Positions 1 to 7,806 are shown, counted from the stretch's first letter. The stretch: DNA of 16,738 bases from an uncultured Prevotellaceae bacterium (GCA_937893145.1 CALBJW010000138.1:1-16738); one strand, 5' to 3'. Notes: a model not told the origin generated them from the sequence alone. Program-made: numbers and translations.

Positions 1-13
1 GCCTCCTTTTAAG

Positions 14-53
14 GAAGAAGTCCTTAGCAGAAATGCTTCGGACTTCTTTTTTT
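14..53 (+). terminator. Intrinsic terminator of an upstream gene outside the window
   Basis: A stem pairs 14-23 with 40-49 (one G-T pair at the base). An inner stem AGCA/TGCT (26-29 with 34-37) is closed by a GAAA tetraloop, and a run of seven T follows at 47-53. This is a classic rho-independent terminator for plus-strand transcription entering from the left. On the minus strand the hairpin is not followed by a T run, so it probably does not terminate the gene at 70-597. Confidence 0.85.
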
Positions 54-69
54 GTGTTTATATCGTAGG

Positions 70-597
70 TTATTTTAGAGTTGCACTTTCAAAGTTTGCA
101 ATCCATTGGTCAAGTTCATCTACTGGTATTGTGAAATTAAAGTTAAACTTACTCTTCAAGAATTTTGTTTTCTTCTTTTTTATTTCTGTTTTCTCCAAAT
201 CATACCCTTCATAGTAGCCGCGAAGCATAAGGTATGATTCTCCATCTTTAAGTTTGAATATTGGGATGATAAAACTATTATTTGAAGTGTGATTAACTCC
301 TCTTAAACTGAATTTTAAGGCATTGTAATTGAGATAACCAGGAATGCTCTTTTCAAAATCGCTTTTATTTTTATCTTTAGCTTTTTCAGACCATTTAGTA
401 GCTTTTCTTGCATATTTTTTAATTCTTCTAATTACTCCTTTGTATGAGGATTTGTTGAATACCAAACGTATATTTGTATAACCTTCATTTTCTGCTTGGC
501 AACTAATGTAAGTTGTGTTCTCGTTCACAGTTATATCTTGTGCCATTGAGCAGAAAGTGAAAAGCATTGTGAGGATAGTTATTATTGTTTTCTTCAT
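70..597 (-). CDS. Small secreted protein of unknown function
   Basis: This 175-residue protein has an N-terminal signal peptide: Lys2-Lys3, a hydrophobic stretch at about residues 4-16, and a likely signal peptidase I site after Ala19 (Ser-Met-Ala, then Gln-Asp). The Cys at 16 is not in a lipobox context, so a lipoprotein is unlikely. The mature part is rich in Lys, Asn and aromatic residues, with a strongly basic stretch around residues 50-80 and a Lys-rich patch near 140. I recognise no family. A -7 box (TATTTTTG, 634-641 minus) lies 37 nt before the ATG and supports this start. It is transcribed alone, divergent from the dehydrogenase, and is AT-rich like its intergenic surroundings. An exported (periplasmic or outer-surface) location is inferred only from the signal peptide. 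Confidence 0.75.
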   Translation of the reverse strand: MKKTIITILTMLFTFCSMAQDITVNENTTYISCQAENEGYTNIRLVFNKSSYKGVIRRIKKYARKATKWSEKAKDKNKSDFEKSIPGYLNYNALKFSLRGVNHTSNNSFIIPIFKLKDGESYLMLRGYYEGYDLEKTEIKKKKTKFLKSKFNFNFTIPVDELDQWIANFESATLK

Positions 598-633
598 GAT
601 GACTCAAGTCAGGTATTATTATATTTACTTGTA

Positions 634-641
634 CAAAAATA
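634..641 (-). promoter_or_regulatory. Bacteroidota-type -7 promoter box for the small secreted protein
   Basis: On the minus strand this reads TATTTTTG, a full match to the TAnnTTTG -7 element of Bacteroidota sigma-ABfr promoters, 37 nt before the ATG at 597. No clear -33 TTTG was found at the expected distance. The rest of the 296-nt gap at 598-893 is AT-rich and holds only this and the divergent promoter. Confidence 0.5.
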
Positions 642-829
642 CAACTTTATAATTAAATATAAGTGTTAATAGGTGGAAATTTTGTGTTGTTTGCTTAATT
701 AATACTTGATTTATGCATTCTTTATGCGTTATTGATTGTTTTATGGTGTGAATTGACAATTAACATGCTTCTTTTTGATGTTATTTTATAAAATGTGTGT
801 TTCAAAGTCATTTTTTTCTAAATAAAGAG

Positions 830-859
830 TTCGTGTTTAGTTTATAACTATTATATTTG
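830..859 (+). promoter_or_regulatory. Bacteroidota-type promoter for the short-chain dehydrogenase
   Basis: The -7 box TATATTTG (852-859) fully matches TAnnTTTG. A weak -33 candidate, TTCG (830-833), lies 18 bp upstream with one mismatch to TTTG. Transcription would start near 865, giving a leader of roughly 28 nt before the ATG at 894. Confidence 0.55.
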
Positions 860-893
860 CAACACACATTTTCTATTTACCTTTAAAAAACTG

Positions 894-1673
894 ATGCAAA
901 TGAAAAATTATTTTGATTTAACAGGACGAGTTGCACTCGTTACTGGATGCTCCACTGGTCTTGGAGTACAAATGGCTCGAGCGCTTGCAAATCAGGGTTG
1001 TACTATTGTTCCTATCGCGCGTAGATTGGACAAACTTCAGGAAGTCGCTAAAATGCTTCAGGAAGAATTCGGTGTGGAAGCTTATCCTATTAAGTGTGAT
1101 ATAACAGATACTGCAGTTGTAGAAGCAACTGTAAAAGAAATTATGGATAAGTTTGGCCGTATTGACATTTTAATCAATAATGCCGGTACAGGTGCTGTTG
1201 CTCCAGCTGAAGAAATTACTGATGAACAGTTTGCTAATGAGATGAATATTGATTTGTTCGGATCATTTAAGGTTGCCCGTGCGGTTGCCAAGCAAGCAAT
1301 GATTCCTGCAAACTATGGACGTATTATCAACATTGCTTCGATGTACGGACTTGTTGGTAATAAGATTGCTCCGGCTTCACCTTATCATGCAGCAAAGGGG
1401 GGTGTGGTTAATTTGACTCGCGCTCTTGCAGCAGAATGGGGTAAATATGGTATTACTGTCAATGCTATCTGTCCTGGTTACTTTGTTACTCCTTTGACAA
1501 AGGAAACCCTTGATAGCCCATGGTTTACAGAATATGCTCATGATGCTATTCCTGAAGCAAGATATGGTATTGAAGGAGAACTCTATACTCCAGCATTGTT
1601 CCTTTCAAGTCCAGCTTCTTCTTATGTGACAGGTGTTGCTTTGCCAGTTGATGGTGGTTATACTTGCATCTAA
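894..1673 (+). CDS. Short-chain dehydrogenase/reductase, gluconate 5-dehydrogenase-like
   Basis: This 259-residue protein has every signature of a classical short-chain dehydrogenase/reductase, a cytoplasmic NAD(P)-dependent oxidoreductase. The cofactor-binding TGxxxGxG motif is at 17-24, Asp69 lies in the adenine-binding loop, NNAG is at 95-98, and the catalytic tetrad is Asn118, Ser149, Tyr164 and Lys168 (YxxxK). Arg43-Arg44 after the second strand suggest a preference for NADP(H). The N-terminal FDLTGRVALVTG and the PGYFVTPLT segment with the following SPWF resemble gluconate 5-dehydrogenase (interconversion of D-gluconate and 5-keto-D-gluconate), but SDR substrate assignments from sequence are weak. 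Met1 and Met3 are both possible starts; the -7 box at 852-859 allows either. The gene appears monocistronic, with its own promoter and a strong terminator at 1685-1721. Confidence 0.93.
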   Translation: MQMKNYFDLTGRVALVTGCSTGLGVQMARALANQGCTIVPIARRLDKLQEVAKMLQEEFGVEAYPIKCDITDTAVVEATVKEIMDKFGRIDILINNAGTGAVAPAEEITDEQFANEMNIDLFGSFKVARAVAKQAMIPANYGRIINIASMYGLVGNKIAPASPYHAAKGGVVNLTRALAAEWGKYGITVNAICPGYFVTPLTKETLDSPWFTEYAHDAIPEARYGIEGELYTPALFLSSPASSYVTGVALPVDGGYTCI

Positions 1674-1684
1674 GTAAAATATAT

Positions 1685-1721
1685 AAGGTGCTACAGAACT
1701 TGTTTTTGTAGCACCTTTTTT
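1685..1721 (+). terminator. Intrinsic terminator after the short-chain dehydrogenase
   Basis: A perfect 11-bp stem (AAGGTGCTACA at 1685-1695 with its complement at 1707-1717) encloses an 11-nt loop and runs into six T at 1716-1721, 12 nt after the dehydrogenase stop codon. It isolates that gene from the DUF488-YraN fusion starting 39 nt further on. Confidence 0.92.
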
Positions 1722-1760
1722 ATGATACATCTATAATTAATAACTTCAAAGAAAAGTAAC

Positions 1761-2642
1761 TTGAGAATATATACTATAGGTCATTTGCCTTTAGAAACTT
1801 ATGTGGATTTTGTGCAGAATCTACAAAGGTACCATGTGAATTGTGTTGTGGATGTGCGACGCAATCCTGAGGTTTTGGCTTATAGGGAATTTTGTGGACA
1901 AGAACTCAAAGAGAATCTGAATAAGGAAAAGATTCTCTATTTATCTTTTGAGGAAGAGTTTGGCGGTTTAGAGACTATAATGTCAAATCATAAAGCTTCC
2001 GGATATAAAAAATGTATTGAAACCGAAGGATTTAAGAAGGGAATGTTGAGACTGAAAAATGGAGTAGAAAAAGGTTTCTGTATTGCGTTATTAGGTTCGG
2101 ATGTTTTACCTTATAAGTGTATAAGATGCAAAGTTATTGGTAAGTTCTTGTTTGAGAATGATTGGGAAGTAATTCATATATTAAAAGGAGGAAGAATTGT
2201 TTCTCAGCAGTCTATCGAAGAGCATGAAATGAATGTTGAGGAAGAGAGGATAAAGAAAAATGAGGAATCTAAAAAGTTAGGACGAGATGGAGAGGAACTT
2301 GTCGCTAACCATTTGATACTTAAAGGATACAGAATCCTCCAGAAGAATTGGAATCTATATAAAGGTTGTGAGATTGACATCATTGCATTTAAGGATAACA
2401 AATTGCATGCAGTAGAAGTCAAGACACGAAGAGACGATAGCATCATGAAACCAGAACAGGCTGTAGATGACACAAAGTTGGTTCATATTCGTAAGGCTAT
2501 TAATGAGTATAGATATAGGAATAGTCTTATGAACATAGAGTGCCAAATTGATACTGCTGCCGTTGTGCTTAGAAATGAACAAGATTATGACATCCGAATT
2601 TTCGAGGATGTGGTTAGGAGATGCAGTTGGTTTTATAAATAA
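1761..2642 (+). CDS. Fusion protein: DUF488 domain plus YraN/UPF0102 endonuclease-like domain
   Basis: This 293-residue protein joins two families usually seen as separate genes. Residues 1-145 look like DUF488: YTIGH at 4-8, the strand and motif VVDVRRNP at 29-36, and the closing strand WEVIHI at 135-140. Residues 172-293 look like YraN/UPF0102, a PD-(D/E)xK-type nuclease fold: GEEL at 177-180, EID at 204-206 and EVK at 219-221 give an intact candidate metal site. A charged, probably helical linker (about 146-172) connects them. The start is TTG at 1761: an in-frame stop lies at 1734-1736 with no ATG between, and DUF488 proteins begin just before the TIGH motif. The usual DUF488 Cys-x-Glu...Cys-His-Arg segment is degenerate here (LLGSD...KCIR at 110-122), lacking the first Cys and the His. 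The DUF488 function is unknown; a nucleic-acid role is inferred only from the YraN half. No TAnnTTTG box was seen upstream. Confidence 0.85.
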   Translation: MRIYTIGHLPLETYVDFVQNLQRYHVNCVVDVRRNPEVLAYREFCGQELKENLNKEKILYLSFEEEFGGLETIMSNHKASGYKKCIETEGFKKGMLRLKNGVEKGFCIALLGSDVLPYKCIRCKVIGKFLFENDWEVIHILKGGRIVSQQSIEEHEMNVEEERIKKNEESKKLGRDGEELVANHLILKGYRILQKNWNLYKGCEIDIIAFKDNKLHAVEVKTRRDDSIMKPEQAVDDTKLVHIRKAINEYRYRNSLMNIECQIDTAAVVLRNEQDYDIRIFEDVVRRCSWFYK

Positions 2643-2693
2643 ATTTGCACGCCTAATTAAATGAGTATTTAATACTACCTAACATCAACTTTT

Positions 2694-5600
2694 TTATTTT
2701 TGAAGTGTCACGCTCATAACACCTACAACAACATCGTTTGCAAGAGTTCTGACGGTTAGAGAACGTAGTTTCTTCTTATGGTTGAGAGGAAGGTCGTATA
2801 ATTGTGCAGCCCCTCCTGGAATACTAAAAACAGGTTTCTTGTCTTCTGGTTGGTCGCTTGATTTTGAACTCTTGGCGAAAAGTTGTTTTCTAAGATTACG
2901 GCTTGTAATACCTGTTGATAAACTTACGCGATATGGGAGAGGCGAAGGAAGACGATACGCTTTTCCATCATTGAAATAATCTTGTTCAATAGGACACCAA
3001 TTATCTGGATTTCTTAGCTTTAGAGTATCAGAAGTCTCATCCATATACTCTACCTTTACAATAGCATTGTCAAAATGACTTTGCATAGGATTTGTGCTGC
3101 CAACCATCATGAGATACACATGGGAAGCCTTGCCGGTGAGGGGGATAGATATACTGTCAGGGTAGTTATCCCAAAGAGATGTGTAGATCACGTTTTTGTC
3201 TTCTTTCGGAGTGAAGAAAGGAATGTTCAGAAGTCTTATTATACCTTCATTAGAGAGGTTTCTAATGCCCGAGTCGTCTATATTTGCAGTACGTTTGGTA
3301 GAACACCAATCACCAATGCCTTGTGTTGGAAGGCATAAAGTGGTGTAGGGAGAACGAGGAGTAAGATATTTGTTCTCGAATATATCTGTTACTTTGGAAT
3401 TGAACAAGTTAGATATGTCTATAGGAGTGCATTTTGAAGGAATGATGTTAAAGAAATCACATCCTTTATTAGTCTGAGTGCTACGTTGAAATGTTGTTTC
3501 GTTTTTATCATTAAGAATGAATGTAGGAATGCTGACAGTTTGGATGGAGTCAGTCGAAAATATAAAGTCTTGATATTCGCCTTTGTCTTTGTTTTGGCGA
3601 ATAACGATGGTTAGAGGTTTTGAAAAATGCTGTGAGATAATGAAATAATCTTTTCCATCTTTTCGCTCAAAAGAGTAGTCGAGGTATGGAGTGTGGATGG
3701 ATGCCTCATTCCATTCTGATGGAAAACCTGGACGGATGATACACTTGCCGTTTAGAGCATCAGGTGTGATGCCAAACAATCCTTCGATGAGAGTGCGAGA
3801 AGATATTCCTGTTACATCAGAGAAGTCTCGGTATCCCTCACCTGTAGCAGCATCAAGAGATGACAACTGACCAAAGTTTCCAGGACTGGAACCAAGATAC
3901 ATGAAGTCGAGAATTGTTCCTTTCAGTAGTTTGTAGGCAGAATCAGGGCGACCAGCTTTGTAATATGCTAAGGCAGTGTGCATAACTTCTGCCATAGCAA
4001 TGTTGTTAATGCTCCATTCGTATGGTTGCCAATCAGAAGTGCTTATTGTTGAGAATGTTTCTCCGTTTGAAGAAAAGAAGATATGAGGTATGTTCTCATC
4101 AATGTATTTAGTGGCAGAGTATGCTTGCTGAGGAGTACATGCCTCACAGTCGATTGGTGTGTAAATGCTCCAAAGCGCAGCATCTGGATGAACTTGTTTT
4201 TGTCCCATGAAATCCTTAAATTCAGCCCAATGCCCGTTGTCTTTTAACCAAAGTTGCTCATTCATTGCATTAAGAATAGCGTCTGCCTCTTCCCTGTATG
4301 GTGCAGGATTCTCACCAAGCAGTTCTGCGATACGAGCCATCTGCCTATTGGCGTAATAATTATATGCAGAAGAATGAGTTCCTGCTCCACTATTATACTG
4401 CAAAGCATCACTTGCCCAAATGCAACAATATGCATCATAAAGATGATCATTATCAGGGTCAAAAGCATTCTTCTCCCATGCGAAATGATTTTGAAGTAGG
4501 TTCCACATCTTTCGCATATAGGTGGTATCAGCATCAAATTGGAAATGTCTCAGAAGTTCATCGACAAACACAAGATTCATGTCATAATGATGGAACTGAT
4601 TGTTCTTGCCAGGGTTGCGACAGATGTATCCGTTGCTGTACATTGGAGTGCCCCATTCGTATGCCCCACGAGAAAGGTTGTTTTCCTCGTCCATGAGGTG
4701 AGGTTTTGTAACGGGTACACCTGTCACTTGACTCTTTGCATAAGCATCAAAATGTGTTTGTTGACGATCAAACATTCCTAACATATCGCCCATGTATGCT
4801 GCTCTCCAACCAGGAAGGGGAGTGCGCCAACCTACTGCACCATGATTCCATACGGTACCATCCCACGCACCATCAGCTGCTGTGGTGAGAATACCGCCGA
4901 GAGGATTGATAAATGGGTCTGGAGTGGAAAAGGAAACGGATGAAGTGAGTGCTTTCAGAGTCTCTCCTTCTTTTTCCCAAACATGCTCCAACCCCTTATT
5001 GTAGCAGAGTTCGTCATCAATAAAGGTGAAGAAATTGGTGTTGTTTTTTATCGGAAAAGAAATGCTTGATATTGCACCTTTGTTCATGTCTGGTTCGAAA
5101 CGGTTTGCACTTGCAAAACTACCAATGTCCCCACCACGAGTCAACTTGGATGATTGACAAGGAAGGAGCGAAACTGTTAGTTCTGCCCCTTCAGCAAGTC
5201 CTGAACTTTCCACTTTCCAAATACCACCATCCTTTTCAGAATTAGCCATTACAGAAAGCACAATTTCACCCTCTCCCCATTTGCTGTCACGAAGTACATA
5301 AGAGCGTTTTCCCGCCTCGTATCTTGACTCGCAATGGCTTGTGGAATCAAGAGGAAAAGTCTGATTGCCTACAGATAGAGAAAGAAGAATGTTTTTTGCC
5401 TTTTTCCCATCAGTCACAGCAAATATCGGACGGTCACTTGTCTCTATACGAAAAGCAGAGTGAGAACCATATAAGGCACGAGTGAAACGGTTGTTTCCGT
5501 TCTTCGAAACAAGAGAATTTCCCTCAGGTACATAGTTCATTTTTCGTTCTGTAGTGGCTACATCTATAGTTTCGACCATTCCTTTAAGAAGAATGACACG

Positions 5601-6650
5601 GATGTTGTCAGTAAGATGGAAAAGAGAATTGCCGTAATTATCTTGAGAATCGCAGATAAGCAGAAGAGTCATGGTTCCATCAGGAAGAGTTGGTCCAAGA
5701 CACATTCCCTCATAATTAGAAATATTTGGAAGTGAAGTGGTAAATTCCGTTATGAGAGTCTTAGGAAGAAATCTCTCTGCCGGCAGATTCTGCAGACTGT
5801 CTTCAAAGGAAACGCTATAGTCCGACGAAGGAAAAACACGATAAAGTTTGTTTACAACAAACGAACCTAAATATGCTTGTGCAACATAAAATTCACGTTC
5901 GAGAACTAACAGACTACCATCCTCAAGAGCTGTTATTTCCGGAACACCAAAACCGTAGTTCCTATCACTTGCCTTCTGCGCTTTTGGACTGTCTGTTTGA
6001 TAAGCATATTGTGCATTAAGATTCAAGTCATAATCGGAAAAAGATAATAGACGCAACCTTGCAGGAGTGGGGTTTTCCACGCCCGACACCTCACCATCAG
6101 CCTTTAGTGTGTTTTCTGTAGTAGTCCAAATGCAATGCGTTTCTGGAGAATATCCAAGAGCCTCAAAACCATAATTACCAGCAACATGAGTCTGGTCCAC
6201 TTCCGTTGGAACTTGAAGTTTTCTGCCTGTTGGCTGTCCATTAAAAGAGTATTCCAATATCTGCTGGTCATTCTCTGCAGAAATAAACAAGGAGTTGCAG
6301 AAAGGGTGGTAGATAATACCTTCAGCATCACGCACATAAGAAGTAGTTATGGAGTCCTGTCTGAATCCATGATTTTGCATGTAAGCAACATCACCATTAG
6401 CATCCAAAACAATCTCAAATTCATAGAACCCATTAGCAGTCGCTTTGTCTGTCACAACAGCATACCTATCTCTGCCCAATGGAGTGATGCCGCTATAGTT
6501 GCCAGCAGGTAGGCCCCATGCAGCCATGTTGTGCTGCTTGAGTACAGTTGCTTCGAGATTTGGATGTGAAAAAAGCAGCGTATCACTCTGCGCTCGTAGC
6601 TGAGTGGAACACGCTGCTATAGTTGTAAAGAGTAAAAGTCTCTTAAACAT
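2694..6650 (-). CDS. Secreted fusion: esterase-like phytase propeller plus DUF4450/six-hairpin glycosidase
   Basis: This 1318-residue exported protein has a signal peptide (basic Lys3-Arg4, hydrophobic core, cleavage near Ala20-Gln21). Residues about 45-355 match the esterase-like-activity-of-phytase family (PF13449): YSGITPLG at 52-59, VTDK at 66-69, GFEAL at 161-165, LVLERE at 248-253, NYEGM at 312-316 and the terminal strand RVILL at 351-355. From about 370 a second module begins, NGNNRFTRALYGSH (384-397), which I recall as DUF4450. An (alpha/alpha)6 six-hairpin glycosidase-like region follows (about 590-975) with conserved-looking acidic segments DPDNDHLYDAY (731-741) and EWSINN (878-883), then beta-rich C-terminal domains. 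The likely role is hydrolysis of a plant or host glycan in the periplasm or at the surface; the substrate cannot be read from sequence. It follows the 87-residue gene by 2 nt. The two halves normally occur as separate proteins. Confidence 0.8.
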   Translation of the reverse strand: MFKRLLLFTTIAACSTQLRAQSDTLLFSHPNLEATVLKQHNMAAWGLPAGNYSGITPLGRDRYAVVTDKATANGFYEFEIVLDANGDVAYMQNHGFRQDSITTSYVRDAEGIIYHPFCNSLFISAENDQQILEYSFNGQPTGRKLQVPTEVDQTHVAGNYGFEALGYSPETHCIWTTTENTLKADGEVSGVENPTPARLRLLSFSDYDLNLNAQYAYQTDSPKAQKASDRNYGFGVPEITALEDGSLLVLEREFYVAQAYLGSFVVNKLYRVFPSSDYSVSFEDSLQNLPAERFLPKTLITEFTTSLPNISNYEGMCLGPTLPDGTMTLLLICDSQDNYGNSLFHLTDNIRVILLKGMVETIDVATTERKMNYVPEGNSLVSKNGNNRFTRALYGSHSAFRIETSDRPIFAVTDGKKAKNILLSLSVGNQTFPLDSTSHCESRYEAGKRSYVLRDSKWGEGEIVLSVMANSEKDGGIWKVESSGLAEGAELTVSLLPCQSSKLTRGGDIGSFASANRFEPDMNKGAISSISFPIKNNTNFFTFIDDELCYNKGLEHVWEKEGETLKALTSSVSFSTPDPFINPLGGILTTAADGAWDGTVWNHGAVGWRTPLPGWRAAYMGDMLGMFDRQQTHFDAYAKSQVTGVPVTKPHLMDEENNLSRGAYEWGTPMYSNGYICRNPGKNNQFHHYDMNLVFVDELLRHFQFDADTTYMRKMWNLLQNHFAWEKNAFDPDNDHLYDAYCCIWASDALQYNSGAGTHSSAYNYYANRQMARIAELLGENPAPYREEADAILNAMNEQLWLKDNGHWAEFKDFMGQKQVHPDAALWSIYTPIDCEACTPQQAYSATKYIDENIPHIFFSSNGETFSTISTSDWQPYEWSINNIAMAEVMHTALAYYKAGRPDSAYKLLKGTILDFMYLGSSPGNFGQLSSLDAATGEGYRDFSDVTGISSRTLIEGLFGITPDALNGKCIIRPGFPSEWNEASIHTPYLDYSFERKDGKDYFIISQHFSKPLTIVIRQNKDKGEYQDFIFSTDSIQTVSIPTFILNDKNETTFQRSTQTNKGCDFFNIIPSKCTPIDISNLFNSKVTDIFENKYLTPRSPYTTLCLPTQGIGDWCSTKRTANIDDSGIRNLSNEGIIRLLNIPFFTPKEDKNVIYTSLWDNYPDSISIPLTGKASHVYLMMVGSTNPMQSHFDNAIVKVEYMDETSDTLKLRNPDNWCPIEQDYFNDGKAYRLPSPLPYRVSLSTGITSRNLRKQLFAKSSKSSDQPEDKKPVFSIPGGAAQLYDLPLNHKKKLRSLTVRTLANDVVVGVMSVTLQK

Positions 6651-6652
6651 AC

Positions 6653-6916
6653 TTATTTCTTTGTAGCTGGTTTCTTTTCAGACTTTGTCAACTTACCAAT
6701 AAGTTCTTCAATCTCTTCCTTTGTGTCAGGGAAACCGTTCTTCTTGAAGAAATCAACAAGTTCACCAGCCTTTGACATATCAACATTCTTGAGAATGTCC
6801 GAAACGGCAGAACTGTTCTTGCCAAGTACGTTTTCCAACATAGACTGTAGAGCCTTCTCCTGCAAATCTTTCGAGTTGCCTCCTATTATAGCTTTGACAG
6901 CATCAAGTAATCCCAT
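6653..6916 (-). CDS. Small helical cytoplasmic protein of unknown function
   Basis: This 87-residue protein has no signal peptide. It is mostly predicted helix with amphipathic Leu/Val/Ile spacing, a Gly-Gly at 12-13, an acidic helix near residues 65-73 (KEEIEELIGKL), and a basic Lys-rich tail ending KKPATKK. I recognise no family. The ATG at 6916 sits about 50 nt downstream of a predicted transcription start, and the stop codon is 2 nt from the start of the large secreted glycosidase fusion, so the two are almost certainly cotranscribed and perhaps translationally coupled. Nothing in the sequence explains why a cytoplasmic helical protein accompanies an exported hydrolase. Confidence 0.75.
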   Translation of the reverse strand: MGLLDAVKAIIGGNSKDLQEKALQSMLENVLGKNSSAVSDILKNVDMSKAGELVDFFKKNGFPDTKEEIEELIGKLTKSEKKPATKK

Positions 6917-6973
6917 AATGATTTTAGTGTTTAGTTAGAGGAAAATATTAAACTTTTGTGTGTTACCACGTTG

Positions 6974-7008
6974 CAAAGATAATGAATACTTTGGATTAAT
7001 GATGCAAA
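6974..7008 (-). promoter_or_regulatory. Bacteroidota-type promoter for the 87-residue gene and the glycosidase fusion
   Basis: On the minus strand the -7 box reads TATCTTTG (6974-6981), a full TAnnTTTG match. A TTTG (7005-7008) lies 23 bp upstream, slightly longer than the usual 19-21 bp. Predicted transcription starts near 6968, about 50 nt before the ATG at 6916. Confidence 0.6.
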
Positions 7009-7032
7009 AAAGGATAAAAAATACTTTGTTTG

Positions 7033-7063
7033 TTTGTAAAACCAATAAAATGTTGTATTTTTG
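7033..7063 (+). promoter_or_regulatory. Canonical Bacteroidota promoter for the guanine deaminase
   Basis: TTTG at 7033-7036 and TATTTTTG at 7056-7063 are separated by 19 bp, a textbook sigma-ABfr -33/-7 arrangement. The -33 box is the last of three consecutive TTTG units (7025-7036). Transcription should start near 7069, leaving about 28 nt before the ATG at 7098. Confidence 0.75.
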
Positions 7064-7097
7064 TCGTGAATATTAACTCTAATTCTTGATTAGCATT

Positions 7098-7580
7098 ATG
7101 GAAAACAAATCAAAAGAAGATAGATATTTTATGCAGCAGGCAATAGACCTGTCTGTTGAAAATGTGAAGAATGGTGGAGGTCCGTTTGGGGCTGTAATAG
7201 TAAGGGATGGTGAAGTTGTTGCCACCGGTGTTAATCGTGTGACAGCAAATTGTGACCCTACTGCTCATGCAGAGGTCAGTGCTATTCGTGAAGCGTGTAA
7301 AAGGGAACAGAGTTTCAAACTCGAAGGATGTACCATCTACACTTCCTGCGAACCATGTCCTATGTGTTTGAGTGCAATCTATTGGGCTGGTATTAGTCGT
7401 GTTTATTATGGAAACACAAAACAAGACGCGGAAGACATAGACTTCAGCGACAAGTTTATATATGAAGAGATAGAAAAAGAACCTAATCTTCGTTCCATTC
7501 CTACAGAGCAATTCATGCGCGACGAAGCATTAGTTGCCTTCAAGGCTTGGAAGGAGAAAGAAGATAGGATTGAATATTAA
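7098..7580 (+). CDS. guaD: Guanine deaminase (GuaD-type, cytidine deaminase fold)
   Basis: This 160-residue cytoplasmic zinc enzyme probably deaminates guanine to xanthine in purine salvage. The deaminase zinc site is complete: HAE at 57-59 (His57 ligand, Glu59 proton shuttle) and PCxxC at 86-90 (Cys87 and Cys90 ligands). The DPTAHAEV segment, TSCEPCPMCLSAIYWA and the C-terminal F-x-x-W...EY tail are close to Bacillus subtilis GuaD, whose C-terminal tail covers the active site. This favours guanine deaminase over tRNA adenosine deaminase TadA, which lacks such a tail. The ATG at 7098 was chosen over an upstream in-frame TTG (7086), because the promoter at 7033-7063 leaves very little leader for the latter and ATG matches family length. 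The stop codon overlaps the stop of the convergent small gene at 7577-7768. Confidence 0.9.
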   Translation: MENKSKEDRYFMQQAIDLSVENVKNGGGPFGAVIVRDGEVVATGVNRVTANCDPTAHAEVSAIREACKREQSFKLEGCTIYTSCEPCPMCLSAIYWAGISRVYYGNTKQDAEDIDFSDKFIYEEIEKEPNLRSIPTEQFMRDEALVAFKAWKEKEDRIEY

Positions 7581-7768
7581 GTGAATCCTCTGCTCTTGTT
7601 GCGCTTGGCACGTTCGATGCCAGATTTGTGATAAGCTTGAGATTTCTGTATAATGTCCAGACTGTTCCACCATACGGAGCAGGCTGGATATTGTTGTTTT
7701 GAAATATACTCTTTGTCGGCGATGCGAAGACTTGACCACCATTTGTTGAGCTGTATCTCCTCGTTCAT
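7577..7768 (-). CDS. Small Trp-rich protein with a duplicated WWxSL motif, unknown function
   Basis: This 63-residue protein has no signal peptide. It carries two copies of a short motif: WWSSLRIADK from residue 10 and WWNSLDIIQK from residue 33, each followed by a Lys/Gln/Tyr-rich stretch, so it looks like an internal duplication with a period of about 23 residues. The C-terminal end is basic (ERAKRNKSRGFT). I do not recognise a family. The frame stays open upstream to 7903, but the ATG at 7768 is preferred because a -7 box lies at 7799-7806, inside the longer frame, and the upstream part reads as AT-rich intergenic sequence. The last bases overlap the 3' end of the guanine deaminase gene by 4 nt (7577-7580), so the two convergent transcripts have complementary tails. 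Confidence 0.6.
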   Translation of the reverse strand: MNEEIQLNKWWSSLRIADKEYISKQQYPACSVWWNSLDIIQKSQAYHKSGIERAKRNKSRGFT

Positions 7769-7798
7769 AATAAATAGATGTTGATAATTAACTTGCTG

Positions 7799-7806
7799 CA
7801 AACTTA
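7799..7806 (-). promoter_or_regulatory. Bacteroidota-type -7 box for the small Trp-rich gene
   Basis: On the minus strand this reads TAAGTTTG, a full TAnnTTTG match, 30 nt before the ATG at 7768. No clear -33 TTTG lies at the usual distance. It sits inside the extended open frame and so argues for the shorter protein. Confidence 0.5.

Noticed and set aside
70..597. Lipoprotein assignment for the small secreted protein because of the Cys at residue 16
   Set aside because: The residues before Cys16 (Phe-Thr-Phe) do not form a lipobox, and a signal peptidase I site follows at Ala19.
2656..2673. Hairpin ATTAAAT-gagt-ATTTAAT between the convergent genes as a terminator
   Set aside because: The stem is only A-T pairs and is not followed by a T run on either strand, so it cannot be called with confidence.
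4254..4781. Open frames on the plus strand opposite the large glycosidase gene, and a minus-strand one in another frame
   Set aside because: They are shadows of the long real gene: Cys/His/Ile-rich low-quality translations without domains or start signals.
6723..6938. Plus-strand frame opposite the 87-residue gene
   Set aside because: It is antisense to a gene with a matching promoter and tight spacing, and shows no recognisable features.
7086..7097. TTG start for the guanine deaminase four codons upstream
   Set aside because: It would lie only about 16 nt after the predicted transcription start and adds no conserved residues; ATG at 7098 is the normal choice.
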